A stretch of 64,000 bases of DNA, from the NCBI RefSeq assembly GCF_900497805.2, contig NW_020954599.1, forward strand, positions 45,307,241 to 45,371,240, given 5' to 3'. The notes beneath the pieces are model-generated. The model did no database searches. It was not told the origin of the DNA and worked only from the letters and a program-made list of their open reading frames with translations. The stretch comes from Vombatus ursinus (taxonomy: Eukaryota > Chordata > Mammalia > Diprotodontia > Vombatidae). The position numbers were made by a program, and so were the translations under genes. Shown here in pieces: positions 21,258-31,912 of the stretch. Numbering within the stretch: the stretch's first letter is position 1; each line of letters begins with the position of its first letter.

Positions 21258-21325
21258 AAAAAGTATTAAATAACTATTACGTTTCAAGGACCAAAACAGT
21301 ATTCTTGCTCTCAAGGGACTTATAA
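21258..21325 (-). repeat. L2 LINE 3' scrap
   Basis: 'taactattacgtttcaagga' followed by 'ttgctctcaagggacttata' resembles an antisense L2 3' end that has lost its middle. Confidence 0.4.
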
Positions 21326-21535
21326 ATGCAGAGGAAGACCTGGGTTCAAGTTCTGACTCTGACATATGCTAACTGTGTGACCCAGGGCAAGTCACTTTAC
21401 CTTACTTCTATGCAACTCTCTAAGCCTGTAAGATTGAGTTCTCTAGCTATATCACTGAAGAGTTTCCACAAGAGAGATTACATACATAGATGACATCACA
21501 AATTGGAATCCAACCTCCCCCTTATAAAAGATGGA
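21326..21535 (+). repeat. CORE-SINE with alternative 3' region
   Basis: 'acctgggttcaagttctgac', 'ctaactgtgtgacccagggc' and 'caactctctaagcctgtaag', then 'gagtttccacaagagagatt'. Same subfamily as 3612-3840 and 37,378-37,600. Confidence 0.75.
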
Positions 21536-21536
21536 A

Positions 21537-21541
21537 GATAG

Positions 21542-21572
<31 letters not shown>

Positions 21573-21574
21573 GA
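21537..21574. repeat. (GATA)n microsatellite
   Basis: About nine GATA units with one interruption. Confidence 0.95.
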
Positions 21575-21624
21575 AGCCATGTGTACACACACAAACACAC
21601 ATGTAAAATATACATATGTGTAAA

Positions 21625-21699
21625 ACCTGAGTTCAAATCAGGACTCAAACATTTCCTAGCTGTGTGACCTTGAAAGTCACTTGACCTCTGTTTGCCTGA
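21625..21699 (+). repeat. CORE-SINE fragment
   Basis: 'acctgagttcaaatcaggac', 'agctgtgtgaccttgaaagt' and 'ctctgtttgcctgag', cut off by the next SINE. Confidence 0.7.
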
Positions 21700-21940
21700 G
21701 AGGCAGCTATGTCACTCAGTAAATACAAGTCAGGGCCAGGAGTCAGGAAGACTTGAGTTCAAATCCAGCCTCAGACACTTATTACTAGCTATATGACCCT
21801 GGGCAAGGCACTAAATCTCTGATTACCTTAATCCACTGGAACAGGAAATGGCAAACCATTCAGTATCTTTGCCAAGAAAACCCCAAATGGGGTCATGAAG
21901 AGTCAGACATGAATGAGCAATTGAACAACAACAACAATCT
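21700..21940 (+). repeat. MAR1-like CORE-SINE, near full length
   Basis: 'gaggcagctatgtcactcag', 'gacttgagttcaaatccagc', 'ctatatgaccctgggcaagg', 'ggaaatggcaaaccattcag' and 'ccaaatggggtcatgaagag', ending in an aacaacaacaac tail. Confidence 0.9.
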
Positions 21941-22048
21941 ATATATTTGTGTGTATGTATGTATATGTGTATGTGTGTTACACACATATACATGCATATA
22001 CATGTGTATATATATTATATATATATATACATATGTACATATAAATAT
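21941..22048. repeat. Mixed TG/TA/CA microsatellite
   Basis: Alternating tgtgtatgtatg and atatat/cacatat runs. The cysteine/tyrosine/histidine-rich ORF on the minus strand is an artefact of it. Confidence 0.9.
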
Positions 22049-23555
22049 TTCCAAGTAAGATTTGGTGCTCTGGAAATTTAGAAGGGAAGAGTATCCCTTC
22101 CATCCTGGCTCCCACAGATTCTGGGACATGCTTCAGATAAATTTGTATTTTAAAAGTAGGTTGCTCTTTCTTGCTTCAAAGGGTAAGTTTTTTAATTAAG
22201 AATTAGCTTATGAAGGATAAGTTTGTGCTCAAGTAAATGTCCAGGAAATAAAAAAATTCCCTTCCTTGGGGGTGGGGGACATGGAGGGGAAGGATACCCA
22301 AGTGGCTGAGTTGATCCATAGTCCTGGATTTTTCATTGGAGAACTACAGTGTATTCCTCAATGACTGACCCTAAAGACTCAGTACTTGATCACTCCCTCT
22401 CCAGAAGATGAATTTTCTTATGAAATTGACAAAAAGTCTAGGCCTCCAGACATCAGGTGACCCCTCACCCATGGGTCCCCACTGTTTAACCTGTGGCTCA
22501 GTAATGAAGAGCACATTAGAGCTCATAGCTATAGTCACAGAATTCATAAATTCTCAGAGCTGTCTTCTTTTCTTCAGGATTTGCAACTAAGGAGGAAAGG
22601 GGGATTTGAACTCTTAGGTAGGTACAGTCATTCTTTCCTTCTGACAATGATCTCTGACACTCAAATGTCATGTCATATTACCAACACATTACAAGAGTTT
22701 CTGGCTCTTTTCATTTCAACATCCCCAGCCTTGTTGAGAAGAAGCTATAAAGCCACCTCAGAAATACCAGGGCAATCATTGCAACGAAGGGTGGCATTCA
22801 AAAAATGTGATTTGGAGGCCTGGATAAATCTGGTGGTACATTGCTCAGTTGTCAGATATTCCTGGCACGTTGCACCCCACACGATATTGCTGTCACATGC
22901 AACATATCCAGATAGGCGTAGCCTTGATTTAGAAAAGAAAAATGCTTCATTGAGTAGAGAAGCCTGAGTTAACAAGGGTGAGCAGCGTAAGAAAGCAGAA
23001 ACATAATGATAGTTCTGATGAATCTCAATTCCACACACTAAATACATACATAATCAATGAACTTATGCCAATGAACCTACGCCAATGAATCAAGTAGTCA
23101 CCCAGCTTATATTCATTGTAACTTACATTTTCTTTTATTATAGATGACAGCTGCAAGCTATCAAGTTCGTCGAGAGAAAGAGCCCTGAAGCACCACAATA
23201 CTAGACTCATGAATTGCCTTATTCATGTGTTGCCTGTATATATGCCTTATTGTTGTACAAGTGAACCCCAGATTTATGTGGGAAATGTTTTGGTATCATT
23301 AATATTAATATCATTATCATTATCATTATTATTCCATTTTAGTAAATGCCTTGGCTTTGAGCTAAATGCATCTCCTGGCTGACTGCAAAGGAGAAGTTCA
23401 CTCATGAGCTGTAGTTTTAGTGACTCAGATATACAGGGTATCCTAATACCTGAATGTGTCACTCAACTGGGCTTCCATGATCATCCATTTCTCTCCATAG
23501 CCACCCTCTGGGAACCAAACCTGATTAAAATCATGGTGGGAACCCAGAGGAAGTG
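22049..23555. other. Unique block, unassigned, with scattered retained CpGs
   Basis: No recognised repeat. Overlapping ORFs of 128 codons (22,581-22,967, +) and 100 codons (22,745-23,047, -) occur. The minus one contains LRLSGYVACDSNIVWGATCQEYLTTEQC, which I cannot assign. Several CpGs survive between 22,780 and 23,170, more than in neighbouring DNA. It could be a single-copy conserved sequence or an unrecognised mobile element. Confidence 0.3.

Positions 23556-23557
<2 letters not shown>

Positions 23558-23602
<45 letters not shown>
23558..23602. repeat. (CA)n microsatellite
   Basis: About 22 uninterrupted CA units. Confidence 0.97.
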
Positions 23603-23605
<3 letters not shown>

Positions 23606-23624
23606 CAACACATGCAAACATTCT

Positions 23625-23920
23625 CCCTCCTCCACTCTGACTACCGACCTCTCTGGCTTCCTTTAAGTCCCAAATAAACTCCTACCCTCTAGAGGAAACC
23701 TTCCCTAACACCCCTTAATTCCAGTGCTTTCACTCTTTTAATTATCTCCTAATTATCTTGTATATAGCTTATTTTGTATATCTTTATTTGCTTGTGAGAT
23801 TAGATTGTGAGCTCCTTGAGGACAGGGACTATCTTTTGCCTCTTTGTGTATTTCCAGTGCTTAGTACAGTGCCTGGCACATAATAGACACTTAATAAATG
23901 TTTATTGATTGATTGATTCC
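23625..23920 (+). mobile_element. L2 LINE 3' end
   Basis: 'ttccctaacaccccttaatt', 'tagattgtgagctccttgag', 'gacagggactatcttttgcc' and 'acagtgcctggcacataata', ending in a gattgattgatt tail. Well preserved L2 3' UTR. Confidence 0.92.
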
Positions 23921-24040
23921 ATCTGTTAGAATGTACTCTTCCTGAGATTAAGAACTACTTTACTATGTCTTTGTACTCTTAGTACTGAGCATGGTTCCAT
24001 CACTTATGAGGTGCTTAGTAAATGCTTGATTTATTGACCC
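23921..24040 (+). repeat. L2 LINE 3' scrap
   Basis: A second L2-like 3' end: 'gaatgtactcttcctgagat', 'gtactcttagtactgagcat' and 'gaggtgcttagtaaatgctt'. Confidence 0.6.
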
Positions 24041-24680
24041 ACCTTCCACCTCTGTTTTCTAAGTTTTGCTTGTTTTCAACCTTCCCATCTAAACTGGATC
24101 TTATATTAAATTCAAAATTTCTAGCCCAAGAATTTAGTTTGGCAAACTCAACCTGGACAGAATGTGTCCCCTCACCCTTAGTTCTGGGCACTGGAGTACC
24201 AGGTTTATAGCAGGAACTTCTAAATCTGCCCATAACAAACAAAAGCAAGTCTTCCTTACAGTTTCATCCCTGCAAAAAACCTTTTGGTCGCCTTCCTTAT
24301 GCTTAACCACAAGGACTAGGATTCCATGGAAATCTTGCCATTGCCATCTGGCTTCACGCATGAAAAATATTCTTCCTTTACTGACCTCAGACAGTTCCTT
24401 CTTCTCCCTCCTCTCCTAGCCCACACCAAATAGCTAAAAACCTCCAGCATGTATAGGTTCTTTCTCTGCTACCTTTGGCCTATCCTCCTTATCCTGTTTG
24501 GTTGGAAGGAAGCAAATTCACTAACTAGACATAACAGCTCCCTATGCCCTTTAGGTAAAGTTTTGATTCTTCCAACTATTGACTAGACTGGCATCTGCCC
24601 ATTCCCCGAGAGGCCATGCAACTTAGTCTAGGAAGCTAGGTTTCCAGTTCTTTCCAGAACTTTGATATCCCATGACAGAT
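24041..24680. other. Unassigned block
   Basis: No recognised repeat. Overlapping 60-85 codon ORFs lie on both strands (24,015-24,419) without family resemblance. Confidence 0.3.
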
Positions 24681-24682
24681 GA

Positions 24683-24830
24683 ACTCGATTCAATTCCACT
24701 CAACGAACAGTCCTTACCCTCAAGGAGCTTACAATGAAGTGGGGGAAGACAACACACTAAGAGGAAGCTGGAAAGCTGTTGGGAGCAGAGAGACACCAGG
24801 TAGCCAGCATGGGGGCATCATGTCCTAGCA
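24683..24830 (-). repeat. L2 LINE 3' fragment
   Basis: 'agtccttaccctcaaggagc', 'ttacaatgaagtgggggaag' and 'gaggaagctggaaagctgtt' correspond to the antisense L2 3' UTR. Confidence 0.65.
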
Positions 24831-25382
24831 AAACAGTATAATCATCCAAGAGAAAAAATGAATTCTTAATGAGATAGAGGATTTCCAAAGATTCCTAATA
24901 AAAAGACTAGACCTGCGTAGAAACTTTGAAGATCAAACACAGGACTCAAGAGAAATATAAAAAGGCAAACACTAATAAATAATCATAAACACTGAACCCT
25001 AATGCAGCATCAAGGATCATAGGAGTCTAATTAAACAGAAGACCTGGGAAAGGTCCTCTTATATCTTGGTTATCTTAAAATAAGAACAGAAAAAGAGAAG
25101 AGGAATACACTGTGGGAGGAGAAGGGAAAGGAAGGTTAAGGAAAATTTCACATAATTGGAGTGTGCAAGTAGAAATCTACATAAACAAGGAAGAACACAG
25201 TGAAGTAGCTAGCACTTGAACCTCACTCGAATCCAAATTGGTCAATGGTGGGAAGAATACAGCCATGTGCATGTGCACATACACACACATATTTGGGTAC
25301 AAAAATACATTTTACTCAACAGGAAAATAGAAGAGAAAAGGGGAAAAGGAGAAGAGGGAATTAGAGGAATGGTAGGTACAAT
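24831..25382. other. Unassigned A/G-rich sequence
   Basis: No recognised gene or repeat. Purine-rich toward 25,320-25,370. Confidence 0.3.
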
Positions 25383-25383
25383 T

Positions 25384-25632
25384 AGGCAGCACAGTGGATA
25401 GAGTGCCAGGCCTGGAGTCAGGAAGACTCATCTTCCTGAGTTCAATTCTGGCCTTAAAACACTTCCTAACTATGTGACCCTGAGCAAATCATTTAACCCT
25501 ATTTGCCTCAGCTTCTCATGTATAAAATGAGCTGGAGTAGGAAATGGCAAACTACTCTAGTATCTTTGCCAAGAAAATCCCAAATGGGCTCATGAAGAGT
25601 CAGATATGACTGAACAACAATAACAAAAGTGA
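25384..25632 (+). repeat. MAR1-like CORE-SINE, near full length
   Basis: 'aggcagcacagtggatagag', 'aggcctggagtcaggaagac', 'actatgtgaccctgagcaaa', 'ggaaatggcaaactactcta' and 'gaagagtcagatatgactga', with an aacaacaataac tail. Confidence 0.92.
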
Positions 25633-25844
25633 TATAAAAAAATGTTTTTCTTTCATTCCCAATTGGGAGTAGAGATAGCATGAAAGGGAAAAAAAAGGCA
25701 GATTTTTGCTGATTAAAATAATTAATTTAAAAAATTTCTGACCTTTACAGACATATAAAATCTCCCCTTTGTTATTTCATATCCCTGCACATTTCCCATA
25801 ACATTTTAAAAAATCTTAAAGATGACAGGCAACAAAGGTAATAG

Positions 25845-26035
25845 GGTACAGGGGATGGGATGCTAGATTTAAAGTCCGAAGGCCTGGGTTCAAATCCCAG
25901 ATCTAATAGAAGTGTGACTTTGGGAGACTTACTTGATAGAAACTTACTTTTCTCATCTATGAAAAGAGGTGGTGGGGACTGGTCGACATCTAAAATCGAT
26001 TTCACCTCTAAATTTGTGATTCTATGAACCACAGA
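25845..26035 (+). repeat. MIR-type SINE
   Basis: 'aaggcctgggttcaaatccc', 'gaagtgtgactttgggagac' and 'tttctcatctatgaaaagag', ending 'ttgtgattctatgaacc'. Sense MIR. Confidence 0.8.
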
Positions 26036-26430
26036 ATGTAAGAGATGAAAGGCACCTCCAATGACATCTTACCCAACTTCTATCTTTTCCTCCTCCTCAG
26101 TTCAGAGCAAGTAAAAGAAAATTCTCTTATAATGTTTTAATTGGACTTTGGCAGTCAAATTAAATACATTTACTATAGCTGTAAACTGCCATTTGTGAGT
26201 TCATCTGCCACAAGGAACCTTTCTTAATTTCTCCCCAAGTCCAGACACTTCCCCTCCTCCACTCAGGAAATTGTAGAGGCCATTTCTGATCGGTCTAGCT
26301 ACGGTAGGAGGAGGGGAAAACAGCTTGATAACATAGCTTGAAAAACCAACTTTGTCAGCACTGGACTCCTAGGAACAAAAGGGTCTATGAACCATAATTT
26401 AAATTGCGTATCTTATTACCTCCACAGAGC
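26036..26430. other. Unassigned sequence
   Basis: Starts with MIR-like wording ('agagatgaaaggcacctcca', 'catcttacccaacttctatc'). The rest is unassigned. Confidence 0.35.
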
Positions 26431-26432
26431 CA

Positions 26433-26775
26433 AGTGCTCAGTCTATCAACAAGCATTTATTAAGCATCTCTTGTGTCCCAAGTACTGTGCTAGGTGCTAG
26501 AGATATGGAGACAAAAATAAAAACAACCCCTGCCTTCAAGGAGCTTCTGGGAATAATAATAGCACTGATCTCATCAGGTCGCTATAAGGCTCAAATGAGA
26601 TAACATATGTAAAGCGTTTTGCAAACCTTAAAGTACTATATAAATTCTGTCTATTATTATCCTGGGGAAGACAACATGTACATAGGTTAAGTCTACAGGG
26701 AATATACATAAAGTAAATAGAAGGTTATTGGAGGTAGGAAGCACCTGTAGCTAGAGGGAGCAGAAAAAGCTTTGC
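26433..26775 (-). mobile_element. L2 LINE 3' region split by a MIR tail
   Basis: Left part 'caacaagcatttattaagca', 'gtactgtgctaggtgctaga' and 'cttcaaggagcttctgggaa' (26,433-26,550). Right part from about 26,660 'cctggggaagacaacatgta' and 'ggtaggaagcacctgtagct'. Both are antisense L2 3' UTR in the right order, separated by a sense MIR 3' end. Confidence 0.8.
26552..26660 (+). repeat. MIR 3' end inserted in L2
   Basis: 'aaggctcaaatgagataaca', 'taaagcgttttgcaaacctt' and 'gtactatataaattctgtct', a sense CORE-SINE 3' part. Confidence 0.8.
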
Positions 26776-26799
26776 ATATAAGGAAGGAAACAATCAATG

Positions 26800-27005
26800 A
26801 CAGTGCACCAAGCACTATGCTGAGAGTTTTACAAATATTATCTCATTTTATCCTTCCACAACTCTGAGAGGCAGGTGCTATGATTATCCCCATTTTACAG
26901 TTGAGGAAACCGAGGCAGACAGAGGCAGAATAACTTGTCCACAGTTACACTATTAGCAAATATCTGAGGTTTGATTTGAATTTAGGTCTTCCTGATTCCA
27001 AGGAC
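26800..27005 (-). repeat. MIR-type SINE
   Basis: 'ttacaaatattatctcattt', 'ctctgagaggcaggtgctat', 'tttacagttgaggaaaccga' and 'tttgaatttaggtcttcctg', an antisense CORE-SINE. Confidence 0.85.
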
Positions 27006-27049
27006 TATCTATCTGCTTCTTGGTGTTATCTGAGTACAGTTTTAAAAGA

Positions 27050-27222
27050 AATAAGGGATTCTAAGAGTTGGAGGTGGAGGATGAGGAAGAAATATGTTCT
27101 AGGCATTGGAGACAGACACTATAAAAACACTGAAGTGAAAGATGTGATTTCATGTGTGACAAAGAATAAGAAGGCTAGCTAGGTGGGCTCAACCACAGAT
27201 GGCAGGACTATTGGAATAGACT
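27050..27222 (-). repeat. L2 LINE 3' fragment
   Basis: 'aagagttggaggtggaggat', 'atatgttctaggcattggag' and 'atttcatgtgtgacaaagaa' match the antisense L2 3' UTR next in order after 26,433-26,775, so a MIR probably split one L2. Confidence 0.6.
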
Positions 27223-27399
27223 TTTAAAAAAAACCTAAAAATTAACTTTTTTATGCTTAGCACATTTTTGCTTAATTATATTTTTTCTTTCATACCTCAA
27301 AATGTGCACAGGAAAAATAAAATATTTTAATAGTTTGACTAAATTTGGGCTTTATTTTTAAAATTTGGTAAAATTAAGTGCTTATTTAAAAAAAAAGTT

Positions 27400-27541
27400 G
27401 GTGGAGCAGCTAGGTGGTGCAGTGGATAGAGCGGCCTTGGAATCAGGAAGATCTTAGTTCAAATTTGGCCTCAGACACTTGACACTTACTAGCTGTGTGA
27501 CCCTGGGCAAGTCATTTAACCCCATTGCCTCACCCCCCCAA
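27400..27541 (+). repeat. Marsupial tRNA-SINE (WSINE1-like)
   Basis: 'gagcagctaggtggtgcagt', 'tagttcaaatttggcctcag' and 'tgtgaccctgggcaagtcat'. The flanks share 'aaaaaagttg' on both sides, a likely target-site duplication overlapping the A-rich tail. Confidence 0.9.
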
Positions 27542-29110
27542 AAAAAAGTTGTTCTTAAGGATAAGTGAAAACTTTTGTGAGCTTTAAATATGGAAGCAGA
27601 GTGAGAAGAATGCCCATGTAAATTATATTACCATCTTTCTCTACGCCCCTCACACTTATAACCCTGAGTAGACCCCAGGACCCCTGCTTAGCCCTATATC
27701 TTCTCTGGCTGCTCAGAGAGCCTGTGACTTAATGTAAGGGGCAATGAAATTTTGTTCTGGCTAAAGTATAGTGCAAAGATCAGAGTTTTGTTTTGGTTTG
27801 GTTTGGTTTGGTTTGCTGCTGCCAAATATACATAAACAACACAGGAATGTGGACCAGAAGATGGAGGGCAATAATAGCCTTGTCCTCTTGATTTTGTTCT
27901 TATTCAACTTCATTTTGCATGCTCATCAAAAAGGAAGTTGGGAGGATGTGGGCTTTGTAGCCCCAGCTTCCACACAGTTCCTATTGATTTTGAAAGGGAA
28001 GGACAAAGTTCCTCAAATGATTTTTGGGAGTATGAGATCCCCTTAAGAGGTCAAACAAAAGTTATAAGGAATTTTCCAAGTCAGGGAGTTGTCTAGAACC
28101 ACAGACTACCAGATAGATAGTGGCCTTTAAATAAATAAAATTAATTAGCCTGGGGCACTCTGTCTAGATAACTGTCTGGATTATTTATGGTGATAGATAT
28201 TCCTAGCTGCTATGAATTAAAGGAGATTAGCTTGTCCTTTGCAGGGAGAGGCTTTCTGGTCACAACGCTTTAATAGCTAGGAGTAGAGAGCCAGTAGATA
28301 GAAAGCCCTGAAGAGCTGAAGCCTACTAAATGTTACTAAAGAATAGCTCTGTGACTAGAAATACAGAGAGAGCAGGCAAAGTTTACCACTGAGATGCTAT
28401 GCTCAGAAGAGTACAGAGATGGCCGGCAGAAAGTTATGCGGTGATATATTAGAGAATATTGGAAGCTCTGTAGAAACAGAGGTAGAAATTGTACTACAAT
28501 GTATATATCACAGACAGCTATATTTCACCTCATGGATTCTTGGCATGTTTTCCTTCACACATGTTCCATGACATGTTTCCTATAGGTTTTCATGTATGCT
28601 CCTCATGACAAATGTTTACATGTGTGTTTTGTGTTCTATGTGCTCTTCCCCACTGTTGGTGTGGCCAAATATGGCAGAATGTACCCCTATGTGTACATAA
28701 AGAAATCTCTTATTGTTGCTTTATTTGCTATGCTGTTTGTTTAAATTTATTGTTTTAAAATAATATGGCACTTAAGTTCACACACATCATATTTGTGGTT
28801 TTAATAGTATGGTGACCCAAAGAGTGCCTTAAATATGAGGTAGTTTATAGGGATCCCACATGTGGGAAGAGCTGACCCAGATGCTACACTAAGAATGACT
28901 CAGGCCTAGACCAGACTCTTGGATACACATAGGTTGTCTTCTGCCCATTGTGCTGTGCCAGATTTCAATTGGGCCCCAGGGTTGGAGATCAGAGCAGGAT
29001 CTGCTTATGTGTCTCAATAAATTTTGGACACCATTTAAATGTTCCCTTGAATTAATTACTTACCATCCAAACCCTCAAAGAGGCATCATGCTATAGAGAT
29101 TGATTCATTA
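27542..29110. other. Mostly unassigned block
   Basis: Contains a (GGTTT)n run at about 27,786-27,814, which accounts for the start of a 91-codon ORF (27,771-28,046, +) with no family resemblance. An 'aataaattttggacaccatt' context near 29,015 resembles an LTR polyadenylation region, but I cannot delimit an element. Confidence 0.3.
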
Positions 29111-29119
29111 TATGATTCA

Positions 29120-29215
29120 TTTAACCTTAAAGTGCTATGCAGATGCATTCCATTATTATTGTAATTTTATTAATAAAACAGTGGGCATTGCTTGAAAATC
29201 AGAGTAAAGCTGACT
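29120..29215 (+). repeat. CORE-SINE 3' fragment
   Basis: 'ccttaaagtgctatgcagat' and 'cattattattgtaattttat' match a sense MIR/MAR1 3' end. Confidence 0.5.
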
Positions 29216-29369
29216 ACCTAAAAATAATTGACTTGTTGTATTTCTGATTTTTGTGCTTATTTTTTAAATTTTACTTAGAGAACCTAGGATCAAAAGTTTC
29301 AAGGTGTGATCTTCTGAAAAGGCCCCAATTTTGAATGTATTCTGCTATTTTCTAATGAAATGGGAATAA

Positions 29370-29552
29370 GGGAGATAGAACAGTCGAAAGAGCAATGGCT
29401 CTGAAACCAGAGGACCTGGGTTCAGATTCAATCTTCGACACTTTTGACACTGAACAACTCACTTAACTCCCTAACCTCAGTTTGTTCATCTGTAAAACCA
29501 AGAGAATGGACTAGATGGTTTCAGAAATCTCTCTCAGTTCTGGATCTATGAG
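29370..29552 (+). repeat. MIR-type SINE
   Basis: 'gaaaccagaggacctgggtt', 'cagtttgttcatctgtaaaa' and 'ctctctcagttctggatcta', a sense MIR. Confidence 0.8.
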
Positions 29553-29840
29553 CAACTAGAGGATTCAGTAGATAGAAGGCTGAGCCTGGAGTTAGGAAGT
29601 TCTGAGTTCAAATGCAGCCTCAGACATTTACTAACTCTGAGACTCTGGGCAAGTCACTTAAACTCTATTTGCCTCAGTTTCCTCATTTGTAAACTGGAGA
29701 TAATAATAGTACCTATTTCCCAGAATTGTTGCAAGGACTAAATGAGATAATAATTGTAAAGTGCTTAGCATGGGATCTGGCATACAGTAAGTGCTACACA
29801 ATTGTTAGCTATTAGTATGATGATCATGATGATGATCCAC
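29553..29840 (+). repeat. MIR/MAR1-type CORE-SINE, full length
   Basis: 'ctgagcctggagttaggaag', 'ctctgggcaagtcacttaaa', 'cctcagtttcctcatttgta', 'actaaatgagataataattg' and 'agtgctacacaattgttagc', with a gat-rich tail. Confidence 0.88.
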
Positions 29841-29871
29841 AGTTAAAAATATCATAATCCAAAAAAAAGGG

Positions 29872-30020
29872 TGGGGGGCAGCTATGTGGCACAGTGGATA
29901 GAGCACAGGCCCTGGGTTCAGGAGGACCTGAGCTCAAATCTGACCTCAGACACATAAAATTATTAGCTGTGTGACCCTGGGCAAGTCACTTAACCCCATT
30001 GCCTAGCTCCACCCCAAAAA
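29872..30020 (+). repeat. Marsupial tRNA-SINE (WSINE1-like)
   Basis: 'gcagctatgtggcacagtgg', 'cctgagctcaaatctgacct' and 'gtgtgaccctgggcaagtca', followed by an A-rich end and an (AT)n run at 30,021-30,041. Confidence 0.9.
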
Positions 30021-30179
30021 TTATATATATATATATATATAGACCTATGGAGCAGTACGGTACATTTATGTTAAAACAATGAACACACAAAAAAATTGAA
30101 TGCACACAAATTTCTCATGGTAATCTACAGAGGTGCCCCAGAAAAGTTAGTCTGGTAGAATTGAAAGAATTCTTGATTT

Positions 30180-30362
30180 CAAGTCTTGAGACCATGTGAC
30201 TTGGTTGGATAGAATACTAGTATTGGAGTCAGGAAGACCTAGGCTTAAACCCTACCTCAGACACTTATCAGCTGGGTTATCTTGACCAAGTCACTTAGTC
30301 TTCTTATCTGCAAAATGAGGGGATTGGATTTGGTGATTTCTAAAGACCTTTCTAGGTCAAAA
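30180..30362 (+). repeat. MIR-type SINE
   Basis: 'gtattggagtcaggaagacc', 'tcttgaccaagtcacttagt', 'tctgcaaaatgaggggattg' and 'ctaaagacctttctaggtca'. Confidence 0.8.
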
Positions 30363-30365
30363 AAA

Positions 30366-30440
30366 CAAAGTGTCCCAAAAGTCTTAATGCTCTGAAGTTT
30401 TAATATCTTAAAATTGCACTAAGACTTTTGGGATACTCAG
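30366..30440. mobile_element. Mariner-like miniature inverted-repeat element (75 bp)
   Basis: Nearly perfect inverted ends: 'agtgtcccaaaagtctta' at 30,369 and 'taagacttttgggatact' at 30,420, with a short middle. A TA follows the right end. Same family as 41,740-41,805. Non-autonomous, no transposase. Confidence 0.8.
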
Positions 30441-30446
30441 TAAATG

Positions 30447-30555
30447 ATATTTTGAAATGATATGACATGACACAATATAATATGATGTGATGTGACATTA
30501 TATGATATGACGTGGTATGACTGATGTTACATAACATGATATGATGTGAAATTTG
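30447..30555. repeat. Irregular (TATGA)n-like minisatellite
   Basis: Repeated tgatatga, tgacatga, tgatgtga and tgacgtgg words. Accounts for the His/Ser/Tyr-rich ORF on the minus strand. Confidence 0.8.
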
Positions 30556-30557
30556 AT

Positions 30558-30700
30558 GAAGTGGGCTCAAAACTGGCTCTACTACTTGCTGACTAAGTAG
30601 CCTTGAATAAATCATTTAATATCTCTAGGCTTTAGTTTCTCCATCTGTGAAATCAACAAGTTGGGCTTCATGACTTCTAGGGTCCCTTCCACTGAAAAAG
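30558..30700 (+). repeat. MIR-type SINE
   Basis: 'actacttgctgactaagtag', 'tttagtttctccatctgtga' and 'ttctagggtcccttccactg', a sense MIR. Confidence 0.7.
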
Positions 30701-30704
30701 TGTG

Positions 30705-31912
30705 GTCCTACCTAAGTGTCAGCACACGTGCCAAAGACCTTAGAGGGCTGTCCCATCAGGACAAAATGCCTGAAGTCTCGACATTGTGGTGAACTTCCAA
30801 AAGTCTCAACTAGTCATCATGATCCTGAACTGAAAGTTTAGGGGGTTAAAAACACAAGCTGCATTCTGAATCTCTATTAGTTCAGACTGAGGTAGCAAAA
30901 GTCATCCAAATCATGGCTTTCCTTTGTCAAAGACCTCCACAGGAGAGCCTGGCAACAAGTCCATCTCCCACAGCTAATAACTCACCAGGTATCAAAACCT
31001 CCAGAATCCTAATACCTCAGCAGCCCCAAATGTGTGCCTGCAATACGTGACAAAGCCCATGATGGATGGCGAGAGCCAACAGAAATGCTAATGTGCCTTG
31101 GGATTCGGGAACCCGGCCCGCCTTACGTGTGAGAACAATTTATGATGATAACATGACATGCTAATATATTTTTACGGCTTAAACAAGATATCCTGTGCCA
31201 GTCCTGGGAACCACACATAGTTTATCAATATAACTCCTAAGACCTTTATCCCCCTTTTGTTCCCTGGCTGTTACACACAAGGTCATTATCAAAAAGATTA
31301 ACTCTGGAGTAACTCTTGCTGGAGGGAAAAAAAATTTCTCCATGTTTTCTACTATCTCTAAGGCAATTTTTAGTCTTTTATGATAAAAATACAAAGCACT
31401 TTTGAATGGCAAGACAGGTCTTATAAAACCTTGGTGTTCTCCCTTTGTGGGACAACTAAATTTCTAAGCAGCATTGACTATGATCCATTCCTTTTTCAGA
31501 TATATCAAAACCAAGGCTTCCGAAATTGCTTGTCTTATGCTTAAAGAAAGACGTCAGACCTCTTCTCTCTTTCAGCTGTTAGTGAATAAAGATAGGTTGG
31601 ATGAATGAGCCAAGATAGGGAAAGACAAGGTATCCAACCAACTAGGGTATGACACACAGTGAGGTCATAGGATTATAATAGCATCATTGGTTTCAAGCAG
31701 GAAAGGAGTTATCTTAATATTATTTTTTTTATAAATGCACATATTTTATTGTGAAGAAACTCTACTTTCCACAGCCTGTAGATACGTATGCTGTAGCAAG
31801 TTAAGTTTCAAATGTCTCTGAAAGCCTACAAACCTACAGAGGATGGTCACAAATGAAGATCATAATCTTCAAAACTTGTTGCCCAGTGTACACATGCCTT
31901 TTGTCCTGGAAT
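30705..31912. other. Unique block, candidate conserved noncoding DNA
   Basis: About 1.2 kb without recognised repeats. The part 31,060-31,330 mixes CpG-containing words ('aacccggcccgccttacgtg') with AT-rich homeodomain/MEF2-like words ('tgctaatatatttttacggc', 'aaaagattaactctgg'), a composition I associate with enhancers. This is inference only. The 77-codon minus-strand ORF (31,179-31,412) shows no family resemblance. Confidence 0.35.

Noticed and set aside
22581-22967. 128-codon plus-strand ORF as a gene
   Set aside because: It overlaps an equally long antisense ORF and has no exon signals or family resemblance, so it is reported only as an unassigned block.
23430-23470. Third mariner-like miniature element (tatacagggtatcctaatac)
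   Set aside because: Only one end resembles the family. No inverted partner was found nearby.
28550-29060. Possible LTR with aataaattttggacacc polyadenylation context
   Set aside because: I could not find matching ends, target duplications or any retroviral leader, so it stays unassigned.
29872-30020. Possible tRNA gene
   Set aside because: A- and B-box-like motifs are those of the tRNA-derived SINE. No cloverleaf or anticodon stem is preserved, and the same holds for the other SINE copies.
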